Assembly (NCBI GenBank): GCA_029706075.1
Contig: JAINUG010000197.1
Span: 845,009-909,008, forward strand
Source of the DNA: Aldrovandia affinis
Taxonomy: Eukaryota > Chordata > Actinopteri > Notacanthiformes > Halosauridae
Length of the DNA stretch: 64,000 bases
Direction: 5' to 3'
In this document: piece after piece, positions 1 to 11,900 of the stretch
How the letters are laid out: each line of letters opens with the position of its first letter
Numbering within the stretch: the first letter of the stretch is position 1
The notes under the pieces: generated by a model
What the model saw: the letters and a program-made list of their open reading frames with translations, nothing else
Database searches by the model: none
What the model was told of the DNA's origin: nothing
Program-made: the position numbers and the translations under genes

Positions 1-1795
1 CCCAGAGGTCAGAGTAGTCCGTTCTGATTGGTGGCTGTTAATGTTTACAAAGTATTCTCTATCTTGTAAGTAGGATTTGAACCAGTTTAAGGCTGTGCCC
101 GAGAGCCCGGTCCAATGGTGTAGCCTGTCTATGAGTATTTGATGATCTATAGTGTCAAAGGCTGCACTGAGATCCAGCAAAACGAGAACAGAGATCCTAC
201 CTGAGTCACTGTTTATACGGATATCGTTTACAACTCTATTGAGTGCCGTCTCGGTGCTGTGGTGGGATCTAAAACCAGACTGAAAAGTGTCAAAAAGGCA
301 GTTTTGGTTTAGAAAGTTGTTGAGTTGATTAGAAACGGCCTTCTCAAGGATCTTGCTGATGAAGGGAAGGTTAGAAATAGGGCGATAGTTATTTAATTTA
401 GAAGGGTCTAGATTTTTCTTTTTTAAAAGAGGTTTAATTACTGCGGTTTTTAAAGATGTAGGAAAAAAGCCAGTCCGGAGTGAGCAGTTAGCTATTTGCA
501 GTCATTCTGAAGATAAATGGCTAAAGTTACCTTTTTAAAAAGCTGGAAGGTGCAGGGTCTAAAGAGCAAGTAGATGGTTTGAGGTGCTGCACTATTTCTT
601 CAAACGCCTTGTTGTCAATTTCACTGAATTGCGACAAACAAGGAGGGCAGTTTTTTGGCAGATGAGAGAATGGTGCGGCTATGTTGCCGGGTGCAGAGGA
701 GCTAATGGCTGATCGAATGTCACTAATTTTGATGCTAAAATATGAGGCAAATTCATTGCATTTATTAACAGAGCAGAGTTCAGGAGGAAGTTGAACTGAG
801 GGGTTTGTCAGTCTGTCGACTGTAGAAAAGAGAGTCTGGGTATGATTAGTATTTCTGTTGATGACACCAGAGAAAAATAACTCTGGCTCTTTTTATTTCC
901 AGATCGTAAGCATGCAGCTTCTGTTTATAAATGTCATAGTGAATTTGCAGCTTCGTTTTCCTCCACCTGCGTTCAGTTATCCTACATTCTCTTTTCATAC
1001 TTTTTACTGCTTGGGAATTTCTCCAAGGTGCTCTCTGTTGCTAGTTACTGATTTTTGTTTTAAGGGTGCGATATCATCCATAATATTTCACGATTTTGGA
1101 ATTTATGTTGTCACAGAGAACATCAACAGAGTCTGATACTATGCTAGGTATTGATGAAAAAGCCGTGACAAATAATGCACCTGTATGCTCATTGATAGAT
1201 CGTTTTTTAACAGAGCGTAAGTTAAACTGGGTATCTGGACGAGTCAGCATATCAAAAAATACACAGTAGTGGTCTGAGAGTGCCACATTCTTCACATCAA
1301 TACCTACAATGCTTAAACCTTTTGTGATGACCAAATCCAGTGTATGACCACGACAGTGTGTGGGGCCCATCACATGCTGAGTCAGACCAAAGGAATCGAG
1401 TACTGCTAGCAGTTCTTTAGCATAGTGGGGTTGTCAATGTGGATGTTAAAATCACCAGTTATGGCAAAACAATCATAATCAGTGGAGACTACTGAGATGA
1501 GTTCGCTAAAATCATCTATACATTTGGGAGAGTATCTTGGAGGTCTGTAGATGGTTAAAAATAGTGTTCGAGGAGAACCTTGTAGCACAATACTGAGGTA
1601 TTCAAAAGAAGCAAAAACATCAAAGGATACTTGCTTGCATTGAAATATGTCTCTGAAAATGGAAGCCACTCCTGAAAGATTGATGCTTGCTTGGGCTGGG
1701 ACTGAGTCTGGGATGTGATTTTGGTAAATGAGTTCTGGGGAGACCAAGCTAGTCTGCGAGTATGTGTGGGAAACAAATGCAAGACAAAACATGCC
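1..1795 (-). mobile_element. LINE (L2-like) fragment, endonuclease plus RT, runs off left edge
   Basis: On the minus strand the codons read first through an AP-endonuclease-type domain (1792-1074) with the motif TGDFNIHIDN and then LSDHYCVFFDM. Reverse-transcriptase motifs follow: KPLLKKKNLDPSKLNNYRPI, FRSHHSTETAL and LLDLSAAFDTIDH at about 480-100. Frame breaks between 1070 and 500 show it is dead. The RT palm continues past base 1, so the YADD box is not in view. The layout (EN then RT, no RNase H seen) fits the L2/Rex-like LINEs of fishes. The clade is inferred from motif style only. It lies upstream of the first visible TACC3 exon, probably inside a TACC3 intron. Confidence 0.85.
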
Positions 1796-2448
1796 CAGTG
1801 TCGAGCGTTGCTATAGACTTATACCGCCAAAGTTTGCAATATGATATTGCAAATTCTCATATCGGAATATGATGTATCGTTCACCACTACCTGTAGCTTG
1901 TGCTGGACATATTTTTGCAGCGACAAGCTGCATAAAAGCATAGATGTAAACAGAAAGACAAATATAGCTAATGTTCTCATGTAATCATCTAATGTTTTTA
2001 TACGATTTTAAAAATGTAGGCTACAGATGTAAGAAATATGAGGTATTAAATGTGATCATGGTAAATTGCAATTAATTGGAAGACCAACGCCGAATAATAA
2101 ATATGAAAGATTGTTCATATTTTACATAATACAAAAAGTTTTGTATTATATTTGTGCAAGCTTATTTAAAAAGCTACGGTTATTTAACGATCTGAAAAGC
2201 CATGTAAAATCTGAACTTTTTCTAAGAAATGGTTCATTTTGAAAACACAGCTGAGCTATATTTCAACAGAATGTGATGTAGTGGAATACAGAAAAGTTTT
2301 TTTGCATTTGTGTTCATCATTTCCGCTTGTCAATCCTGTTTTATAAACATAAATGAGCTATTTTGTGCTGATTTGAAAATCGAAGGATGTTAAACCTTTT
2401 ACAAAAACAGGGATACCCTTAAATAAAATTACAATGCAAGAATGTGTG

Positions 2449-2471
2449 CACACACACACACACACACACAC
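2449..2471. repeat. (CA)n microsatellite
   Basis: About 11 perfect CA units. The surrounding 1800-2980 stretch is otherwise AT-rich and shows no exon or repeat that I recognise; short open frames there do not resemble TACC3. Confidence 0.95.
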
Positions 2472-2982
2472 TGTAATAGCTGCATTTGTATGGGCTGGGG
2501 ATGGGAGTTGGGGGACTGTCTGTCAATCAGACTAGATGCAGTTTATTCAAGAATATCATTACTACACCCATCCAGAAGGACGCTGCATTTTCCCGGTGAA
2601 AATAGGTTTAAAAGACCGTTGTTATCATTATTGATGATTTCATATTCCAAGAGTTTTATTTATGCAAAAACATTAAAAGACCAATCATCTGAATGTAAAA
2701 CCATAGGAATATTCCTTTTAAATGCGGAAAAAAACAACTCAATACCAGACTCCTAGTACTACCTTCGATATGCTAATGTACCTTGTCTGGCTCCCAGGCT
2801 ATATATTCTTTACATGCCTAGTACACCCTTCCCTCCAGAGGCTTGCTATACCCCCACTCCATTCCTGCAGATCCAGTGTTTACCGGGTCTGTAATGTACT
2901 TGGTCACCATTTGTTCCGGCTTCCAACATGATCACTGCCACTAAGGTTTCAAGTCTAATTTGAACTTTTCTGCTTGTTTCAG

Positions 2983-5900
2983 TCATGTCTGCTGATTTTG
3001 GACAGATTGACTATTTGGAGCAGTTTGGATCCACCATAGTGAGTATGTGTACATGGAGTACATACACATGTTAAAAATTTCAGCAAAATGCTTATTTTGG
3101 GAAGCCAATGGTATTTGTCTACATGTGGTGTTACATGGGTTTTTTTTGTCATGGAAATGTGAATGTGGTGTCAGTTTTGGAGTTTAGAAATTACAAATGG
3201 TATTGAATAATAATAATTTGCTTGTTTACAGACATGAAGTCTGACTGTGGAAGGGGATTTATTTTCCAATTATTGTCCAAACTAAACTTTTTTTTCTTCT
3301 TCTAAACTCAGTTCAAGGAATCTGCACTGAGGAAGCAGTCTCTGTACCTGAAGTTTGACCCTCTTCTGAAGGAGAGTCCTAAGAAGGCCACACTGTTTGC
3401 CACGGAGTTGCACCAGAACCCTCTGCCTACCCTCTTCACATCACGGTACGTAACATCAATTATTGATTCTACATGAAAAACTTTCCCTTTGATTGTCAGT
3501 GTTGATTCAAAAGATTGTTAGAATTTGAAATATTTATTTAATATGAAATCCAATTCTTACATTCACTATTGTTTCTGACAGGCCCTTATAATTAAACAAT
3601 AAGGCACAAGAGGCTGTGGCATATGGTGAATGTAGTCACAGCTAAAGGGTGTTCGCCCTAACGCATTGGCTTTTATAAAAACGGTTACTACATATTATTA
3701 AGTTACAAGGACTCTGTTTACTTAAACTTTATTTTAATAAGTAAATTAATTTGATTCCACCCTTCTGCCAGAGTATATAGTACCTCAGCAGGGCAAAGAA
3801 GAAGAAATGGTTGCTACAGTTGAATGTGGAGCTGACTTACTAATATCAACCAGTGCTTGGCTAGTAGTATGCTGCTTATCTTCGCTAGCTAGCTGCAGTA
3901 CTTGCTATAACACTAACAGTTAACACTTTGAGAGAAGCAGCTAGCTAATACAGGTTATGGTATTCTTTGGAAATTTCCGAAATAGCCAAATGTCCTATTT
4001 GGCTCTGAGATATTGTTAGGCAGTTAACGTCTTTTAGCTAGAGGAATGTGTGTTACTGATGAGAAATTCACTATTTCCTTTCTTCCAAAATTGGTCTCCA
4101 CTCTCCAGTAGAAAACAAATGACTAAATTTAAATGGAGCTTATGTTAATATATCCAGAACTTGCATCTAATGGGGCTAGATTAAAACTGAGTTGTTTTGC
4201 TATTTATATGACCTTTATTGCAGCAATTAAGCTTACTAGCTAACATCCGGCAGCTTCAAATTTGTACATGTTAATCTGTCTAACTGTTAACTGTCTAATG
4301 CCAATTTGGAGAAGAAAAAAAACAAGGTCTGAACTCGGATGACCTTAACAACTACTGGCCTATCTCCTACCTTCCATTCCTTGGAATGAGGAGTTGCCTC
4401 CCAATTCCAGCAACATATGTCCAACCATGAGCTCTATGAATCCTACAATCTGGATTCAGAGCACAGCACAGTACAGAGACCACTACTGTACTACAGAGTA
4501 CCTGGGTCTCATTGGAATACCCCTTTCCTGGTTTAGGTCTAGCAATGAAAGCTAAGGCCAACACGGCCTTAACGTTCATTGCTATGCCGACGACACTCCA
4601 CTCTACTCCAGTACGTCCAGGACTCTGCGGCCAGCCAACTGCCGCCCCTTAATGGCACTCCCGGCCAGAGCCTACTCTGGCACGGCCGGTGGAATCGAAT
4701 CCTGGTTGTAGTGGCCAGCGTCGAACATTGTAACCGCTAGACCACCTATTTTTAAATCCAGACTGAAGACTCACCTTTTCAGCCTGGCTTTTTTTGTAGT
4801 GTAGTTATAATTTCTAGGACTTTTGTGCTTTGTTTTTAAATAGTGCAATGTTTTTAATTTAATACATTTTGTACTTACCATTTTTAATACTGTACAGCGT
4901 CCCTAGAAAGGCGCTTCAAATTAAACGTGATAATAATAGTAATAATAATAATAAATATTAAGTTCGATGTAAGCGGATGTACCCAGCAAGAAAGCACCTA
5001 TCACAGCATTACCGTTTTGTTTTGCAAGTTGTCACTAAACGGTCCGCTAGCAGCAGGACCTTTCACCGACTATTTTTCCTTCTCTTAACACAGCTAATCC
5101 TTATGTCTGCCTCACCCCAACTCTGGTAGTGAACCTCTGTAGTGCTTGCCAGCTGGATAGCTAGCTACTTTTGTGTTTAAAAGTAACATTCACTATCTAT
5201 ATTGTCAGAGATGGCAATTACATTACTGTATTGTTATTATTACCTGTATTGTGTTGCTGCCATAATACTGTAGTGGAGTGATATAAAAAAGTCGGGTGAA
5301 CAGGTAAAAACAGGAATGTTCACAGGGAATATAGCATGGCTTTGAATGCCTCTGAGCACATTATTAATGCCTGCTTTCTGGAACCTTAAGATGATAATGT
5401 TTTGGAAGATTTATTGCAAGATGTCATTTTTCTAAAATGTTCCAAACATCATCTTACTCCAGGTTGCAAACATTTTTCCAAAATCTTCCAAACATCATCT
5501 TACAGGCAGGCACAATTTATACACCAACATGTAGGCATTTTTGTCCTCTCTCATCCAATGTTACTTCCATTGAAATAGGACTTGCGGTTTTTGAATAAAT
5601 CGCCCAAAAGGACAGAGTGCTGTCTAACAGTCCCATAGACTCCCATGTTAAGTGACATCTGACGCTGTGTGTGAAAAGAAGAATAGAAGGCGATTTATAT
5701 TTGATCACAGCTCCTTTATTTTAAATCATACCAACACCATTCAAACTTTAAACGGGAGAGGACTACCTATATTAAGATCCCTTTTTACAGAATGTTTATA
5801 TATGCTGTACTTTTTAAACCACAGCAGTTTATATTTTGAAAGCGGCTTGATAACGTGTTCTCAAACGAAAGCGTGCCTAGCCAACAGTGATGAGAGCGAT

Positions 5901-8900
5901 GACGGTTAACTTCATGAGCTGACACCAGCCGCTACATTAAAAATGTCACATCGCTGCCATTGAAATGAATGGGTAGCAAGTTGGCGTCTTTCCGACTTAT
6001 TTTAAACGACTTTCCTGACCGATTTGGACCGTGGCAACGGCCTGGTTCATGAGCAGGGACATCAAAGCGAATAGCCAGCTATGTTTTAAACGGATTAAAT
6101 CGCTTGATTTGCCGCTACATTAAAAATGTCACATTGCTGCCATTGAAATGAATGGGTAGCAAGTTAGCGTCTTCCGACTTATTTTAAACGACTTTCCTGA
6201 CAGATTTGGACTGCGACAACGGCCTGGTTCATGAGCAGGGACATCACAGCGAATAGCCAGCTATGTTTTAACCGGATTAAACCACTTGATTTGCCACTAC
6301 ATTAAAAATGTCACACCGCTGCTATCGCTGCCATTGAAATGAATGGTTAGCAAGTTAGCGTCTTTCCGAGTTCGTTTAAATGACTTTCCCGACCGATTTG
6401 GACCGCGACAACGGCCTGGTGTGTGGGGAGCAGGCACCCTCAAAATTTCCCGGGAATTTTTTATAGTTGCAATTATTGCTCCATCAGATCTATCCGTTTT
6501 ATAACGAGCCTTCTAGAAACTTTGTCATTACACTTTGTTCACATATCATCTCAGTCTTCCTGTAATACCCTTTGTATAATGAAGATTGATATGTGTACAC
6601 TCCTGTGGTTTTTAGACCAGGGAGGCAGGGAGGTGGTAGGGCTGGAGCGGAAGAGCAAAATACTGAGAAAACGCATGGACTCAGTTTTCTGGAAGATTTC
6701 CCAGCACCGGTAAGCTCCAATCCTTTAACCTGCTTGAATAATGATTTAATGCTCTGGTTGTTAAATATGTTAATGCAAATTTGCACTTCAGCGAAGTCAC
6801 TGATGTAAAATGTGTTTTTCTTTTTGAATCCACACAATTACAAATGGTCACAATGAAGTAGAAGAATTATTCACAGGAACCTGAATGCTGTCCAGCCTAT
6901 TCATACTGTGTGCTATGTGTTGACAAAATGTGCTTAAACACTTGATGCTCATAAACCCATCTTTCCTAGGCTGCAGCTCCCCTTGTAACCGATCCCTCTA
7001 CATTTGATTCGCTGGTCACCACTTTGCCCAAACCAATCCGAGATGAAGGTGCCATCATAGAGGTCCTGATGTACAGCCAGAGCGACATGGATGCTGTCAT
7101 TGCAAAGGTCCTATCAGAAGTAGGTATACTGGGTCCATTCAGTCCTTTGTATTCAGTCTAGAGGGATGAGGTGTTTTGGCAATTGGTATTTTCCCAACTT
7201 CCTGCAGGAAGAAATAATAATTGTGATCTATATTAGGGCTGTAACGATTGATCTATTTATTGGTCTAATTAGTCAATGTTTTAATTGCAAACTAATTTTG
7301 AAGAAAAATTCATTGGATTTAATGCAAGGAACATGCAAAGTAATATTTTACATTGCTCTTCAAAAGAAATGGTTCTATATGGGATCAAAAATGGTTCTAT
7401 CCTTTATAGATTTGGCACCTCAACCTCAAATGGTTCATTATATAGAACCATTCTTATATGGTTCTTTCTTACCCTTTATAAGGTTCTAAATAACACCATT
7501 AAATGGGCAAATGGTTCTAAATGGCTTCTCTCTGTTTAACATAACGGTTATATATGTATAGCACCCATGATTAAATCATTGCCATTATTTTTTAAATCAG
7601 TAGTTTTTAGCAAGCCTCTTGGTGTAAGAGAGGTAACATTTTGTTAAACATAGCTGGTATTTTCACTCAAGTTAAGAAGTTGAGTGATATAATTGATACC
7701 ATTTCAGCCACATGTTGCCCTTTGGAGTATTTTTTGAGGTCTTTAGAAATTCATACGTCCATAGAAACTAATGCCAGATTTGTATGTTTTTTTTGGGGGG
7801 TCCTATTAATTGACCGATTCAACTAATGGAAAGTTTTAAAGAGATTAAAAGTTGTAATAGTTGACAGCCCTTATATATGTATATGTAATTCGTTTTTTGT
7901 TTATTTTTTACAGGCAAAAGAGAGAAATGATGAATTATTACAGGATAACCAGGAGATGGGGTAAATGCATATGGCTCTGTTCTCACTGCACAAGCTTTCA
8001 CTGATGCTTCTCATAATAGACCCTTCATTTGGCAATAGGAATGTGGTTTTGACATGTCTCGTGACATTCAAAATCACTTAGATTTGTTGCTTATACCATT
8101 TATAGGGTTGCATATATACAAAATAAGTCACACCTGTAGATGCAGGTCTGTACCTCATTGACTATACATGTAGATCAATACAATGCTTTTGTAAAATCTT
8201 CATTGCATTGACCCAATGTTTTTATTTTAGGAAAATCATGGCTGACTTTGAGGAGACTGTATCTCAGGTTATCGGTATGTTAATTTGAAAAAACATTTCA
8301 AGTGAATGAATTCTTGTATACATTGTGGCTGTTCATTTCTTACAATTGACCCTTCGCTAAACCACGCCCCCCTTAGTTACTGTTGCTAAGTCCGTCAAGC
8401 TTTCGGAGCCAGCATGGCGTTCCCACTGTCGCTAACTGCACTCCCTGGAGAAATATTGTCAAATTTTTGGAAAATAGAAAAAGCGATTTCAGATCGAGGC
8501 AGACAGAAGGGTCTACAATATGCATTTGAAGGTTATATTCAAGATATCACACTGACTCAAATGACATAAAACAAATTAAGATAGAAGCGAAAGCCTACAG
8601 ATCAGAGTAAAAGTGAACCACCGCATCACCTGGCGATTGAGACAGAGGACAACGACATTAAGGAGCAACACTGTTCCTGTAAAGCTGGGTAGGTCTCTAT
8701 TCACTATTACAATCATTAAAAAGCAAAAGCAGTAGGCCTATATAACGTTACATTCAGTAGTAAGTTAGCTAGCATTAGCTAACTAACGTAACATTAGTAG
8801 TCTATAGTGTGCTGTAACGACATTACTCTGGTTAGCTCCACAGGTAGCTCCATACCCTGGACCTCTGTAAAGCAAACAATATCAGCAGTGTGTCAGCCCA

Positions 8901-11900
8901 GTCCTCCAGAAGATTTGGGTACTCGGGACTGGGCTTCCCATTGACAAAGTGCTGAAATAGTAATGAAAAAATAGTATTACATTTTTACATCAAGGTAACG
9001 TTACCCACAGGTTTTTTAGAGCTTGACTGTAACATCTTAACGTTAGCAAGCTGGCTGGATCACGAATAACAAAGCTAACATTTAGTCTAACTTTACCAAC
9101 GTTGCAACCCGGAGCTGTATATCCAGACCGTAGCCATGTTAGCTTAGCTGGCTAACACTTGTCAGGATTTGATTTTGGTTTTGTAAAGGAAAAAAAACGT
9201 ATATCTCCTTCCAACCTCTCTGGGTAACGAGTGTCACTGTTACAAGTGCCCCAGGCACAACGTTTAACCATAATTAGCTAAAAATCCACAAAACCAGCTC
9301 GAAGATGAAGAAAATCTCAAATTTTTCCGTCAAAGTGAATGGAGTGCAGCAAAAAACTGTCGGACCTCTGTCGGAGTCTGTCAAATACTGCGCTGTGATT
9401 GGCCAGTCTGCGTTTCGGGGCGTGGTTTAGCGAAGGGTCAATTACTTGCTGTTAAAAGGGGTGACTCATTACTTATTTTTTAAATTTATGTATGTATATA
9501 CACATAAAATCTTGTCTATAGAAATGCAATATGAGTTTTTTTTATAAATATACACAAGTGTATCAAAAACCTGCATTGTATTGCAACATTTTGGCAGCTC
9601 ACCAGCTCCAGTTGTAGTAAGCGTTTCCCTCCCGTTCATATTTAAACCTACTCATCCATGTCTTTAAACCATGGTAGGTACACATTACATTTGTAACAAA
9701 CACAAACAGTGGGGTTTCCCTGGCTCTGCCAAGATGTATGAACAAAAGCGTTTTATGCATTCACCAACTGGTTTCACACAAATCCCATACAGCAATAACA
9801 GTGTAGTCTTGAAATAAAAAAACGATTTACAGTACAACCAAAATATTACACAGGGTTCCCACGGTCCTTGAAAGTCCTTCATTTTTGAAAAATAAATCAA
9901 GGCATGGAAAGTTCATGAAAACGTTGAAAAATGTTTAAAACTAAGGCTAAGGGCATAATTTGTGATTAAAAGTCACAGCCCTAACTTACAAGTAATTTGA
10001 CTTGTCACTATTGTAGTTTAGATTAATTTGCTGATGTAGAACTTCATTTGAGTGCATAATTTATTACCTCCTTAAATATGGATTATTGTATTGCTAGATG
10101 ATCATAATCTACATTGTTTCTTCTCTCACTTTGTCATTTGTTTCTGGCACTGTGGACATTGCTTGGAAAAATAATTTTTATGGAGTATGACCTGAAAAGT
10201 AAATGAACATTTTGATAAACACTTTATCTGCATAGATAACATGGGGTTAATTGAGATTGCCCATAATTTAATTTAGTAATTGTCATTGATTGATCATTTA
10301 TATTTTCCCTATAGACAACTTACACATGCACACACTGGATAAGTGTGGGAACCCTGACTACCTGTAATTAACATGTATACTATACACTGTAAGCAGTGCA
10401 AAGACTTAATATTGCAACCATTTCTAGCACAATCATCCATTATTTCTCTGGCATTTCTCAAGGTGTTTGTGGTGAACGTTGATCTTTCCTTATACATTTC
10501 ATTGAGGAAATTCTCCATTCTGTTTTTCATGTATTTTGGTTGAACATAACTGAAAATTGACCATTGAGCCATCCCCTTTTAAAGCGTGACTGACACTAGG
10601 ACATGTCTCTCCTAGCCGACAGTCGGAAGCAGAAGGCAGAGCACCAGGAGGAGCTGAAGAAGGTGGTGCAGGAGAAGGAGCAGGTAATGATGGACCTCAA
10701 TGCCTTGGAGAACTCCTTTGCGGAGCTCTTCAAAAGGCTGGAGAAGCGCAACCAGGTCATCGAAGGGTACAAAAAGGTCAGTATCATGTCCAGCATCCTT
10801 AACCTCTACCATATTCATCATGGCTTGCTAAAACCAATTGTTTCTGTCCCTCTCAAAATCCACATTTTCTATAAAATGTATCAGAAAGACCTAGGAGAGG
10901 TTTGAGATTTGGCATAAATTGTATGTTCACATTTCAAAGATTACAGTGTCATTTGAATTGTTCTCTCCAGAATGAAGACATTCTGAAGAAGTGTGCCCAG
11001 GATTACCTCGCTAGAATCAAGAAAGAGGAGCAGCGATACCAGACCCTCAAAGTGCATGCAGAGGAAAAGATTGGCCTGTAAGAAGCCTCAGCCCCTCAAT
11101 GTAACACTAACTTTTATTAACTATTAATTGTTCCTTTTCTAAAGAATTTGATTCAGATTTTATCAAATTTCTCCCAATTTAGTAGCCAATTACACCCTCA
11201 CTTTTTTCATATCAATCCCCCCTCGTATTGTGAGTTCACCTGTAGCCCTGCCACAGTGGCCAGCGTCGAACGTTGTAACCACTGGACCACCCGGGAGGTC
11301 CCTATTAACTGTTCCTTATCACAGCACATAATGCTATGTTTAACAGAATCCAGTGTGGTAACTATTTTTACTGGGTTTAATTAAGTAGTAATCACAAGCA
11401 AGCATGTATTTAGGCCAAGGCAAGTGATTATGCAAGTCCCGTTATGTAGTGAGTGTTGGTGGCATTTGTCTCAAGGTGAATAACGAGATTGCGCAGGTGT
11501 TAATTCCATCTCTTTCTGGTCAAATGGCAAGAAAATTCACCACACTTCATTCAATCCCTATGTTCTTACGTATGTTTATTTTTCTAGTAATCTATATCAA
11601 ATATAGCTTGATTCATTTAAAGTTACAAATTGAAACTTTTTACAATTCTGTCTGGCTTGGAAAAAACTGGTCTTTGGATTTTCCCATCAATTCCGTTATT
11701 CCCATCAAGCATTTCACAAACATCTCATAGACCAGTGTTTCTCAACCTCCTTGACGATGACTTAAATATGGACTATGAGGGCTTTAAGGCAAGGGAATCT
11801 CTGAAATGGCTCTATACAGTCTCAAGCTAAAGTTTAAAAGATGGGAGCATTGTCATGGCAGATTGCTCAAGATGACAAGTACCTGCACATGTATAGATTA

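Noticed and set aside
858..1136. 92-codon open frame on the plus strand
   Set aside because: It is the antisense of the LINE endonuclease/RT region and has no domain of its own.
2442..2931. Open frames near the CA repeat as possible upstream TACC3 exons
   Set aside because: They begin in the microsatellite, do not resemble TACC N-terminal repeats, and no donor in the required phase precedes 2983 convincingly.
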